Source: an uncultured Pelagibacteraceae bacterium (GTDB lineage Bacteria > Pseudomonadota > Alphaproteobacteria > Pelagibacterales > Pelagibacteraceae). Taken from it: a DNA stretch of 36,387 nucleotides. Under the pieces are notes generated by a model. The model saw only the letters and a list, made by a program, of their open reading frames with translations, had not been told where the DNA came from and did not search any database. Shown piece after piece: positions 17,653 to 24,824 of the stretch. The DNA lies in the NCBI GenBank assembly GCA_902532595.1, contig CACAIN010000004.1, positions 1 through 36,387 on the forward strand, given 5' to 3'. Within the stretch, counting starts at the first letter, position 1. Every line of letters starts with the position of its first letter. Made by a program: the position numbers and the translations under genes.

Positions 17653-17691
17653 AAAAAAAAAGGGCAAGTATGTAAAACATACTCGCCCTTT
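17653..17691 (-). terminator. Rho-independent terminator of proteorhodopsin
   Basis: On the minus strand, AAGGGCGAGTATGT and ACATACTTGCCCTT form a 14-bp stem with one mismatch around a short loop, followed directly by a run of nine T. It starts about 20 bases after the proteorhodopsin stop and ends before the ferredoxin gene. It is the clearest intrinsic terminator in the window. Confidence 0.88.
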
Positions 17692-17708
17692 TTAAAGTTT
17701 ATAATCTA

Positions 17709-18479
17709 TTATCTAGAAGATAATCTTGTGTTTTGCATTGCAGCTGCCCAAATAACTAGACCAAAAGCGATCTTGTTAACAAAGTCAGCTAAGTTATAAA
17801 TGATGTTCAATGCATTTGCGTCAACACCGCCTGTTAGATATCCAAGGATATAACCTAATGGATATATAGCCCAACCGATAGTAACGATTATTCTCATAGC
17901 ACTGAAAGCAGTTGTCATTGCTCTATTTCCAGTTTTAGAAGCCATTGTACCAGCTTCACCTGAGAATATTTCAAACAAGATGTAGATCCATCCAGCCATT
18001 CCAACTACGAAACCTACAAACGGTTGAATGTAACCAGCTTCACCTAAGTATCCACCGATCAACATTACTAAAGAACCAATTAATAGTTTCCAGAATATTG
18101 AGCTTGGCACTTTTCTTACAGCTGCCAAGATTAGATAGAATTCTACCATTTGAAGTGGAACAGTGATTAACCAATCAATATATCTATATACTGTTGGAGT
18201 ATCGCCTGTTGTCACCCAAACTTCTCTCATATACATATAGTGAACAAACGCAACACCAGTAACTAGTCCAGCTACTGAAATTGATGTTCTCCAAGATGCA
18301 GCTACAGTTCCTCTTTCAGCGAAAAAGAATACAGTAGTCGCGATCATTCCCATTGATACAAGCCAAAATGATATTCCTACGAAATCATTAGTTTGCAACA
18401 TGGCAGTCGCTGCGTTAGCCGAGCTTGTGATACCTAAAAAGGCAACAGCTGCTAAAGCAAATAGACCTAATTTTCTCAT
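17709..18479 (-). CDS. Proteorhodopsin, blue-absorbing light-driven proton pump
   Basis: A seven-helix retinal protein of the inner membrane that pumps protons out in light. It has 256 residues with a cleavable signal peptide (to ANA, residue 23). Key residues, with green-proteorhodopsin numbers in brackets: His80 [75], proton acceptor Asp102 [97], Thr106 [101], proton donor Glu113 [108], and the retinal Schiff-base Lys236 [231] in NLADFVNKIAF. The D-T-E motif marks an outward proton pump. Gln110 [105] in TVPLQMVEF is the blue-tuning residue. The gene has a strong Shine-Dalgarno sequence, its own terminator and an upstream palindrome. Retinal synthesis genes are not in the window. Confidence 0.98.
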   Translation of the reverse strand: MRKLGLFALAAVAFLGITSSANAATAMLQTNDFVGISFWLVSMGMIATTVFFFAERGTVAASWRTSISVAGLVTGVAFVHYMYMREVWVTTGDTPTVYRYIDWLITVPLQMVEFYLILAAVRKVPSSIFWKLLIGSLVMLIGGYLGEAGYIQPFVGFVVGMAGWIYILFEIFSGEAGTMASKTGNRAMTTAFSAMRIIVTIGWAIYPLGYILGYLTGGVDANALNIIYNLADFVNKIAFGLVIWAAAMQNTRLSSR

Positions 18480-18484
18480 GAAAA

Positions 18485-18492
18485 CCTCCCTC
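18485..18492 (-). promoter_or_regulatory. Strong ribosome binding site of proteorhodopsin
   Basis: GAGGGAGG sits five bases before the ATG on the minus strand. It is one of only a few strong Shine-Dalgarno sequences in this window, consistent with abundant expression. Confidence 0.7.
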
Positions 18493-18511
18493 GTTAGTTA
18501 GTTTTCTTTTT

Positions 18512-18529
18512 TAGTTTAATATTAAACTA
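18512..18529. promoter_or_regulatory. 18-bp perfect palindrome upstream of proteorhodopsin
   Basis: TAGTTTAATATTAAACTA is a perfect 18-bp inverted repeat with no loop, lying 33-50 bases before the proteorhodopsin ATG. It could be a dimeric regulator's operator overlapping the promoter. The divergent 226-base spacer to prpE holds this site, two ribosome binding sites and T-rich tracts; I see no other gene in it. Confidence 0.45.
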
Positions 18530-18694
18530 TTCAATAAATGACTTGCTCTTCATTTACGAATTAGCTGGCCGAACCTTAATAAATATTCAAGTTACAGTGA
18601 AGTGTTTTTTTGCTTAAAAAAGCCCGTTTTTATTGGATTTTTTGTTTTTTTTTGGGGATATTTATGAAATACTGCCAAATAAATTAACTTTTCT

Positions 18695-18700
18695 GAGGGA
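18695..18700 (+). promoter_or_regulatory. Ribosome binding site supporting the TTG start of prpE
   Basis: GAGGGA lies five bases before TTG at 18706. The protein start that follows (MSRKYKEIYENSI) matches the family, so this site decides for a TTG initiation codon. Confidence 0.6.
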
Positions 18701-18705
18701 TCAAA

Positions 18706-20604
18706 TTGAGTCGAAAATATAAGGAAATCTACGAGAATTCTATAACAAATAGAGAAGAATTTTGGAAAAACATATCTGAAGATATTTTTTGGTACAAAAA
18801 ACCAACAAAAATACTTAATTCTGACAATCCTCCATTTTATAAATGGTTCGAAGATGGTGTTACTAACACTTGTTACAATGCTTTAGATCACCATATTGAT
18901 CGAGGCAGAGGAGAAAAATTAGCTATAATTTACGATAGCCCTATTACGGGGGCAAAAAACAAAATTTCTTATAAAGAATTAAGAGACAGAGTTGCTTTAT
19001 TTGCTGGAGCATTAAAAAAACAAGGCGTTAACAAAGGAGACAGAGTAATTATTTATATGCCAATGATTCCTGAAGCTGCTATTGCTATGTTAGCTTGTGG
19101 AAGAATAGGAGCAGTACATTCTGTAGTATTTGGTGGTTTTGCAGCTAATGAGCTCGCTAGCAGAATTGATGACTCTAAAGCAAAATTAATTGTTTCAGCA
19201 TCCTGCGGTTACGAACCTGGTAGAACTGTTCATTATAAACCTCTAGTAAACAAAGCACTAGAACTTGCTAATCATAAACCAGACAAATGTATTATTTTTC
19301 AGAGAGAAAAAGACAAAGCCGAACTAAATCCATCTATGGATATAACATGGGACGAGGCGCTTAAAGATAGTAAACCAGCTGAGTGCGAAAAAATGAATGC
19401 TAACGATTATGCATACATACTTTATACTTCTGGTACAACTGGATTACCTAAAGGTATAGTCAGGGACATTGGTGGACATATTGTTGCACTTAAGTGGACC
19501 ATGAAAAATATTTATAACATAGATCAAGATGATGTTTGGTGGTCAGCAAGTGATATTGGTTGGATTGTAGGTCATTCTTATATTGTTTATGCCCCACTAT
19601 TTTATGGGTGTACAACAATTTTATTTGAAGGAAAGCCTGTAGGAACACCAGATGCAGGGGTCTTTTGGAGAGTTATCTCGGAGCATAAAGTTAAGTCTCT
19701 TTTCACTGCTCCTACTGCTATTAGAGCAATTAAAAAAGAAGATCCTAATGGAGAATTTTTTAAAAAATATGATCTAAGCAAATTTGAAAAGCTATTTCTT
19801 GCTGGTGAAAGAGCTGATCCAGATACTATTAAATGGTTTGAAAAACTCTCAAATTCTCCTGTAATAGATCATTGGTGGCAAACTGAAACTAGTTGGGCAA
19901 TTACATCAGATTGTACTGGTATAGAGTCCTTCCCAGTTAAATATGGTTCAGCTTTTAAACCTGTTCCGGGCTATGATTTAAAAGTTCTAAATTCAGAAGG
20001 TAAAGAAGTAGGCCCAGGAAAAATGGGCGATATAGTTGTAAAACTACCTTTACCTCCAGGCACCTTTCCAACGCTTTGGGGCGCAGATAAAAGATATAAA
20101 GAAAATTATATGTCAACTTACCCTGGATACTATCTTACGTATGACGCAGGGCACATTGATGAAGATGGATATGTTTGGATAATGTCAAGAACAGATGATA
20201 TTATTAACGTAGCTGGTCACAGACTTTCAACTGGAGCAATTGAAGAAGTTTTGGCTGAACATAAAGATGTTGCTGAATGTGCAGTTCTTGGAATAGCTGA
20301 TAAATTAAAAGGTCAAATACCAATAGGACTATTAGCTTTGAAAGCAGGAGTAACTAAAGATAAAAAAGAAATAATTTCTGAATGCGTAAAAATGGTAAGA
20401 GATAAAGTGGGGCCAGTAGCAGCCTTTAAGATTGCTATTGTTGTCAAAAGACTTCCAAAAACAAGATCGGGAAAAATATTAAGAGGAACTGTAAGAAAAA
20501 TAGCAGATAATGAACCTTATAAGATGCCAGCTACCATTGATGATCCAGCTATTTTAGATGAAATTAAACAAGATCTTAAAGATAATAATATTTTAAAAAG
20601 TTAA
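18706..20604 (+). CDS. prpE: Propionyl-CoA synthetase (acyl-CoA synthetase, PrpE type)
   Basis: Activates propionate (and probably acetate) to its CoA thioester through an acyl-adenylate. It has 632 residues. The AMP-binding signature is YTSGTTGLPKGIVRD, the later motifs are WWQTETSW and YYLTYDAGHIDEDGYVWIMSRTDD, and the catalytic lysine is in KTRSGKILRGT near the C-terminus. The segment SASCGYEPGRTVHYKPL is characteristic of PrpE rather than Acs. It uses a TTG start with a good Shine-Dalgarno. It is divergent from proteorhodopsin and ends one base before the convergent cupredoxin gene. Confidence 0.92.
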   Translation: MSRKYKEIYENSITNREEFWKNISEDIFWYKKPTKILNSDNPPFYKWFEDGVTNTCYNALDHHIDRGRGEKLAIIYDSPITGAKNKISYKELRDRVALFAGALKKQGVNKGDRVIIYMPMIPEAAIAMLACGRIGAVHSVVFGGFAANELASRIDDSKAKLIVSASCGYEPGRTVHYKPLVNKALELANHKPDKCIIFQREKDKAELNPSMDITWDEALKDSKPAECEKMNANDYAYILYTSGTTGLPKGIVRDIGGHIVALKWTMKNIYNIDQDDVWWSASDIGWIVGHSYIVYAPLFYGCTTILFEGKPVGTPDAGVFWRVISEHKVKSLFTAPTAIRAIKKEDPNGEFFKKYDLSKFEKLFLAGERADPDTIKWFEKLSNSPVIDHWWQTETSWAITSDCTGIESFPVKYGSAFKPVPGYDLKVLNSEGKEVGPGKMGDIVVKLPLPPGTFPTLWGADKRYKENYMSTYPGYYLTYDAGHIDEDGYVWIMSRTDDIINVAGHRLSTGAIEEVLAEHKDVAECAVLGIADKLKGQIPIGLLALKAGVTKDKKEIISECVKMVRDKVGPVAAFKIAIVVKRLPKTRSGKILRGTVRKIADNEPYKMPATIDDPAILDEIKQDLKDNNILKS

Positions 20605-20605
20605 A

Positions 20606-21103
20606 TTATAGCCTATCAATTTTAGCTATCATTCCAACATCGTAATGGCCAGGAACGTTACATGCGGCCTCAATATCTACGGAGTTACTAAATTTCCAAA
20701 TTAGTTCTGCTCTCTCCCCAGGTGAAAGCAAAACACTATTGTGGTGAGTGTGTGCCATTGCAGGATTTTTTTTGGACATTTCCATCATTTTTTTTTTATC
20801 AATTTTGTTGGCTAAAAGTATTTCATGTTCTACCATCATCATCATTTCTGGCTGATGTTTTAAATGCATTGCTTTAGTAGCAATATTAAATTCGTGAACT
20901 AATTCTCCTTTATTTTCCACTACAAATTTAATTGTCTCATTTTTTTTAATCTTAAAATTATTTGGTTGGTAATAGTTGTCATACATTAAAACTTTAATCA
21001 CTCTATCAACATTTTCTTCATTTCCTTTGACGCCTATTGCTTTCATTGATCCAGCAAAAAGAATATTGGGAATAAAAATAAATATAAATATAAGTTTTTT
21101 CAT
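20606..21103 (-). CDS. Periplasmic cupredoxin-like copper protein
   Basis: A 165-residue exported copper protein with a plastocyanin-like domain. The signal peptide is MKKLIFIFIFIPNILFAG. The expected type 1 copper ligands are His70 (LVHEFNI), Cys148, His153 and Met158 (CNVPGHYDVGM). An inserted loop of about residues 79-121 is rich in Met and His (PEMMMMVEHE, MAHTHH), which suggests a copper-binding or copper-delivery role. A role in copper tolerance or in loading cytochrome oxidase is inference. Its start overlaps the dihydroorotase stop by four bases, an unexpected operon partner. Confidence 0.85.
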   Translation of the reverse strand: MKKLIFIFIFIPNILFAGSMKAIGVKGNEENVDRVIKVLMYDNYYQPNNFKIKKNETIKFVVENKGELVHEFNIATKAMHLKHQPEMMMMVEHEILLANKIDKKKMMEMSKKNPAMAHTHHNSVLLSPGERAELIWKFSNSVDIEAACNVPGHYDVGMIAKIDRL

Positions 21104-22419
21104 AGCTTAAAATCAAGTGGTTTACCAACTTGATTAGAAACTATCTTACCATTTTCCATTACTATTGAGCCATTCACAATCGTCGCAATAGGAAACCCTT
21201 TAACTTTATAATTATTAAATGGTGTCCATCCACATTTACTTGCTATCATTTCATCTTTAATAATTTGTTCTTTCTCCATATCTGCTATAGTCAAATCTGC
21301 GTCAAAGTTTTCTTTTATAAAACCTTTTTCTTTAATCCCAAATATTCTGCAGGGATTTTCACACATTAATTTTATTAGTTGCTCTAAAGTAAGCTTGTTA
21401 TTGTTTACGTGATCCAACATTATTGGAAATATAGTCTGAACTCCTGGCATTCCAGAAGGAGAGTTAGGATACTCCTTTCTTTTATTTTCCTTAGTATGTG
21501 GAGCATGATCAGATCCTAAAACATCAACAATGTTATTTTTTATTGCTGTCCACAACCTGTCATAGTGTTCTTTTGTTCTTAAAGGAGGATTCATTTGAGC
21601 ATATGTTCCTAATTTGTCGTAACAATCTGGGGCATACAAAGTTAAGTGTTGAGGAGTAGTTTCAAAAGTTACATTTTTTTTGTGCATTGCAAGAAAATCA
21701 ACCTCTTCTTTAGTTGTTACATGTAATACGTGGATTTTTTTATTATATCTCTCAGCAATCTTAACAACTCTGCGAGTTGAAGACATTGCTGTCTCGCTGT
21801 TTCTCCATTCAGGATGCGAATGAACATCTCCCTTCTTTATAAATTTTTTTCTTAAATTTAGTATTTCTTCATCTTCGGAATGAATTGAAACTATTCTATC
21901 TGCTTTTGAAATTACTTTTTCAATGTCAGCCTCCTTATCTACTAATAAATTTCCTGTAGAAGAACCAGCAAAAAGCTTAATACCACAACAACCTTTTAAA
22001 TTTTTCAATTGAGATAACTGGTCTGTATTTTCGGGTGTTGCTCCAAAATAAAAAGCATAATTACTGTGCATCCTGTTATTAGCTAATTGAAGCTTTTTTT
22101 CAAACTCAACTAAATTAGAAGTAGGTGGATTTGTATTTGGCATCTCAAATAAAGAAGTAACTCCGCCTAATACCGCTGCTCTACTTCCGCTCTCTAAATC
22201 CTCAGCATTTGTAGATCCTGGTTCTCTGAAGTGAACTTGAGTATCAATTATTCCTGGAAGAATTACTTTATTTGTAGCATCAAAAACTTTAGAGCTGTTT
22301 AACTCAATTTTACCTATCTTTTTTATTTTTTTCCCAGATAAACCTAGATCTGTTTTAATTAATTTACCATTAATATAGCAAGAACCATTTTTTATGATGA
22401 GACTATAATTATCAGACAT
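21100..22419 (-). CDS. pyrC: Dihydroorotase (class I)
   Basis: Cyclises carbamoyl-aspartate to dihydroorotate in pyrimidine synthesis. It has 439 residues and an amidohydrolase barrel. Metal ligands are in DTQVHFREPG (HxH), the carboxylated lysine is in CGIKLFAGSSTG, the histidines are in SIHSEDE and HVLHVTTKE, and the catalytic aspartate is in LGSDHAPHTK. The N-terminal and C-terminal beta-sandwich segments (LIIKNGSCYINGKLI and DADLTIAD) are present, as in class I enzymes. Allantoinase or hydantoinase is less likely given the FREPG motif. It is divergent from ygfZ across 38 bases. Confidence 0.9.
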   Translation of the reverse strand: MSDNYSLIIKNGSCYINGKLIKTDLGLSGKKIKKIGKIELNSSKVFDATNKVILPGIIDTQVHFREPGSTNAEDLESGSRAAVLGGVTSLFEMPNTNPPTSNLVEFEKKLQLANNRMHSNYAFYFGATPENTDQLSQLKNLKGCCGIKLFAGSSTGNLLVDKEADIEKVISKADRIVSIHSEDEEILNLRKKFIKKGDVHSHPEWRNSETAMSSTRRVVKIAERYNKKIHVLHVTTKEEVDFLAMHKKNVTFETTPQHLTLYAPDCYDKLGTYAQMNPPLRTKEHYDRLWTAIKNNIVDVLGSDHAPHTKENKRKEYPNSPSGMPGVQTIFPIMLDHVNNNKLTLEQLIKLMCENPCRIFGIKEKGFIKENFDADLTIADMEKEQIIKDEMIASKCGWTPFNNYKVKGFPIATIVNGSIVMENGKIVSNQVGKPLDFKL

Positions 22420-22457
22420 ATTTTAAAAAATTATTATACTATATACTCTATATTACT

Positions 22458-23333
22458 ATGGAAAAAGACCAGATTATTATTTTAGAAAATAGAGGGTTAA
22501 TATCTGTTACTGGAGAAGACGCAAAGGAATACCTTCAAAATATAATTACAAACGATATAAATAAAGTATCTAAATCTAGCTCAGTTTTTGCAGCATTATT
22601 AAGCCCTCAGGGTAAATATCTATTTGATTTTTTTGTAATTAAAAACGATGAAGGCTATTTACTAGATTGTAATGGAGTCTCAGTTAAAGAGCTTGTTAAC
22701 AATTTATCTAAATACAAAATAAGATCAAAAGTAGAAATAGAAGATTTGTCTTCCAACTATGTTGTGGGAGTAATAAATTTCGAAAATTTCAAAATAATAC
22801 AAAAGGATTTAGGTAAACAGGAAGCTACCCTTGAATTTAGAGAAAGTCCAATTTTTGTTGATCCTAGGGATAGTGATTTAGGAGCTAGGATAATATCTCC
22901 TCTAGAAAAACTTTATTTAACAATAAAAAAACTTAATTTGAAAATCGTAGAAAATAAGTCTTATCTTGAAAAGGCTTTCCTTAAAGGAATTCCAGTTGAG
23001 GGTTTAAATAATTTGCAAAATCAACTATTTGGACTTGAAATAAATTTTGAAAAATTAAATGCAATTGATTTTAAGAAAGGTTGTTATGTTGGGCAAGAAA
23101 ACACTGCTAGAATGAAATTAAAAAATAAAATCAGAAGACAATTAATGTCTATTAAAACAGAGAAAAATGTAAAAATTGGAGATGAAATTAAATACAATGA
23201 TAGTGTAATAGGAAGAATCTTGATAGATAAACCTTATCCCTTTGCACTTATTAAGTTATTTGATCCAGAATTTTCAGAATTTAAAGATAAAAAATTAAAA
23301 ATTAACAGTAATAATGTCGAGATAGTATCTTGA
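22458..23333 (+). CDS. ygfZ: YgfZ/IbaG-type folate-binding Fe-S cluster repair protein
   Basis: A GcvT-like tetrahydrofolate-binding protein involved in maturation or repair of certain Fe-S enzymes. It has 291 residues. The diagnostic KGCYVGQENTARMK, with its conserved cysteine, is near residues 205-218. The N-terminal GRGLISVTGEDAKEYLQNIITND-like segment (ENRGLISVTGEDAKEYLQN) matches the GcvT fold. Divergent from pyrC. The following membrane-protein gene starts inside its stop codon. Confidence 0.92.
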   Translation: MEKDQIIILENRGLISVTGEDAKEYLQNIITNDINKVSKSSSVFAALLSPQGKYLFDFFVIKNDEGYLLDCNGVSVKELVNNLSKYKIRSKVEIEDLSSNYVVGVINFENFKIIQKDLGKQEATLEFRESPIFVDPRDSDLGARIISPLEKLYLTIKKLNLKIVENKSYLEKAFLKGIPVEGLNNLQNQLFGLEINFEKLNAIDFKKGCYVGQENTARMKLKNKIRRQLMSIKTEKNVKIGDEIKYNDSVIGRILIDKPYPFALIKLFDPEFSEFKDKKLKINSNNVEIVS

Positions 23334-23773
23334 AAAACACTAATGAAAATTTTAATTGGTCCTGTAAACATACTTGGAACCTAAGCGCTAAAAATACTCT
23401 ATGGTGCTTGCTGGGATGTTCAATTGGAGACTTCGGAACTATTTTGTTTTTTCAATTAACTAAAATACCTTTTGCAGTAATGGGGATAATGATTTTGGCA
23501 ATTATCAATGGATTAATTACTAGTATTATTCTTGAAACAATTGTTCTTATGAAACAAAAATTTAAATTTTCAGAAGCTTTAAAAACAGCTTTAGGAATGA
23601 GTTTCATTTCAATGATAAGTATGGAAATCGCAATGAATTTGGTGGATTATCTTTTAGTAGGTGATGCAAGATTAACTTGGTGGGTAATACCTTTTATGTT
23701 AACAGCTGGCTTCCTGACTCCTTGGCCATATAATTACTGGAGGTTAAAAAAATTTAACGAAGCCTGTCATTAA
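23330..23773 (+). CDS. Small integral membrane protein, DUF4396-like
   Basis: A 147-residue protein with four predicted membrane helices (about 22-43, 46-74, 85-110, 117-141). The first helix carries TLWCLLGCSIGDFG, which resembles the Cys-x3-Cys-x-x-Gly core of DUF4396 proteins; the family call is from memory of that motif. Function unknown. It appears to start at TTG overlapping the ygfZ stop by four bases (TTGA); no in-frame ATG lies before the first helix. The paired cysteines in a membrane helix next to an Fe-S repair gene hint at metal binding, which is speculative. Confidence 0.72.
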   Translation: MKNTNENFNWSCKHTWNLSAKNTLWCLLGCSIGDFGTILFFQLTKIPFAVMGIMILAIINGLITSIILETIVLMKQKFKFSEALKTALGMSFISMISMEIAMNLVDYLLVGDARLTWWVIPFMLTAGFLTPWPYNYWRLKKFNEACH

Positions 23774-23776
23774 AAT

Positions 23777-23893
23777 TTATAAAGCATTTAAAAGTCTAGA
23801 TAAAGAAGCAAGAATTCCGTAACCACTCAATTCAATAAATAAAACTATTAAAACAATTAATATTATCTTTTTATGCTTATGGAAAAATTCCAT
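23777..23893 (-). CDS. 38-residue single-span membrane peptide
   Basis: Found by hand: MEFFHKHKKIILIVLIVLFI followed by ELSGYGILASLSRLLNAL. A basic N-terminus precedes one hydrophobic helix (about 10-28), the pattern of a small inner-membrane protein with the N-terminus inside. A Shine-Dalgarno AGGAGA (plus 23898-23903) sits four bases before the ATG. The ORF ends three bases from the convergent DUF4396-like gene, filling the space exactly. It is the last gene of the small-gene cluster. No function recognised. Confidence 0.55.
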   Translation of the reverse strand: MEFFHKHKKIILIVLIVLFIELSGYGILASLSRLLNAL

Positions 23894-23907
23894 ATTTTCT
23901 CCTTTTT

Positions 23908-23920
23908 TTTTGGTGTGGTC
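23908..23920. repeat. 13-base near-copy of the tRNA-Leu 3' end
   Basis: TTTTGGTGTGGTC matches the tRNA-Leu 3' end with CCA at 26010-26022 (TTTTGGTGCGGTC) at 12 of 13 positions and in the same orientation. The two copies bracket most of the small-gene cluster. It may be an old attachment-site remnant; chance similarity is possible. Confidence 0.3.
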
Positions 23921-23923
23921 ATC

Positions 23924-23989
23924 TCAGGCCAACATCAAGATAAGCATGAATATAATCAAAAAAAGTATAGGAGCAAAGAAATACTGCAT
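23924..23989 (-). CDS. Possible 21-residue hydrophobic peptide
   Basis: Found by hand: MQYFFAPILFLIIFMLILML followed by A and TGA. It is almost entirely hydrophobic and starts five bases after the stop of the 132-residue gene, so it could be translated by re-initiation. There is no Shine-Dalgarno sequence. Short hydrophobic frames arise easily in T-rich DNA, so this stays tentative. Confidence 0.3.
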   Translation of the reverse strand: MQYFFAPILFLIIFMLILMLA

Positions 23990-23994
23990 ATTTT

Positions 23995-24393
23995 TTATTT
24001 AGCTGTCTCAATAGGGTTTAAATAATAGTAAGTTTTTTTACAGAAACGAATGCTATCTAAAAGAACTAAATTTTCATCTATACGCTCTAAAAGTTCTCCC
24101 ATAGTCTCAGGGAATTTATCGTTATAATAATAACAAACATAAGCTATCCAATATGCTGTGACTAAATAATGAAGAATAGGACGATGAATATCTTTAGGCA
24201 ACTTGCTTAAAAAAGACTTGTAGTCTTCTTTGCTCTTAAAAGACTTCATAAAGACTTTAACTAATTTTTTATTTGAACCCATATTGTCATGGGCTATCGC
24301 AAGACTTTCTACTTGTTCTAAATCAATTGTGAGTTTCTTTTTAGTTTCTCTGAATTTTTGTGTATGGCTATTTAAATAATGAATCTTGCTCAC
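23995..24393 (-). CDS. Uncharacterised 132-residue protein
   Basis: No family recognised. The start is GTG at 24393: the same frame has a stop four codons upstream and no other start, so this is well fixed. The protein opens MSKIHYLNSHTQKFRE. Its middle is helical and aromatic (HYLVTAYWIAYVCYYYNDKF, about 85-104), and ETMGELLERIDENLVLLDSI follows. It looks like a compact soluble or peripheral helical protein. GTGA couples it to the 22-residue ORF before it. Confidence 0.7.
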   Translation of the reverse strand: MSKIHYLNSHTQKFRETKKKLTIDLEQVESLAIAHDNMGSNKKLVKVFMKSFKSKEDYKSFLSKLPKDIHRPILHYLVTAYWIAYVCYYYNDKFPETMGELLERIDENLVLLDSIRFCKKTYYYLNPIETAK

Positions 24394-24458
24394 TGATTCA
24401 TATTATACACTGCGTAGGCCATTCCCACTAGTTCAATAATTATTATAGCTTCAAGCAC
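24390..24458 (-). CDS. Possible 22-residue hydrophobic linker ORF
   Basis: Found by hand: GTG start, reading MLEAIIIIELVGMAYAVYNM then NQ and TGA. The GTG follows the stop of the two-helix gene with no gap, and the TGA overlaps the GTG start of the 132-residue gene by four bases. It therefore fills the 65-base gap exactly. This could be a tiny membrane peptide or a translational-coupling leader. It has no Shine-Dalgarno sequence. Confidence 0.38.
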   Translation of the reverse strand: MLEAIIIIELVGMAYAVYNMNQ

Positions 24459-24824
24459 TTAATTCTTTCTATCAATCTCATCGTCTTCTAAAAATTGATC
24501 TAAATTATCAACCATTTCACTATTTTTTTCATCTTTGTTTTTTTCTTCATTTTTCTTAATTAATTCTCTTGCTTTGTCCAAAAATAAATAAAAATAGAAA
24601 TAACCAAAGGCTATTAAAAGGATTAATGTATTTTTAATAATAAAAGATAAACCGATATAACCACCATCAAATTTATTTTTGTATTCTACATAATTCAAAT
24701 ATTCATTATGAAAGTAAATAACTAAAAATATAGCAATAAATAGAAATAATATTCCGCCTATTCTTTCTTTTAACCAGAAGTAAAGACGTCCATACAAAAA
24801 TTGTTTTGTTAAAAATTTAAGCAT
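24459..24824 (-). CDS. Uncharacterised two-helix membrane protein
   Basis: A 121-residue protein with two clear membrane helices, about 23-41 (GILFLFIAIFLVIYF) and 63-84 (FIIKNTLILLIAFGYFYFYLF). A short loop separates them, and a charged, Lys/Glu-rich cytoplasmic tail ends in NLDQFLEDDEIDRKN. No known family recognised. Its ATG overlaps the stop of the repeat protein by one base (TAATG), so the two are almost surely made together. Confidence 0.75.
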   Translation of the reverse strand: MLKFLTKQFLYGRLYFWLKERIGGILFLFIAIFLVIYFHNEYLNYVEYKNKFDGGYIGLSFIIKNTLILLIAFGYFYFYLFLDKARELIKKNEEKNKDEKNSEMVDNLDQFLEDDEIDRKN

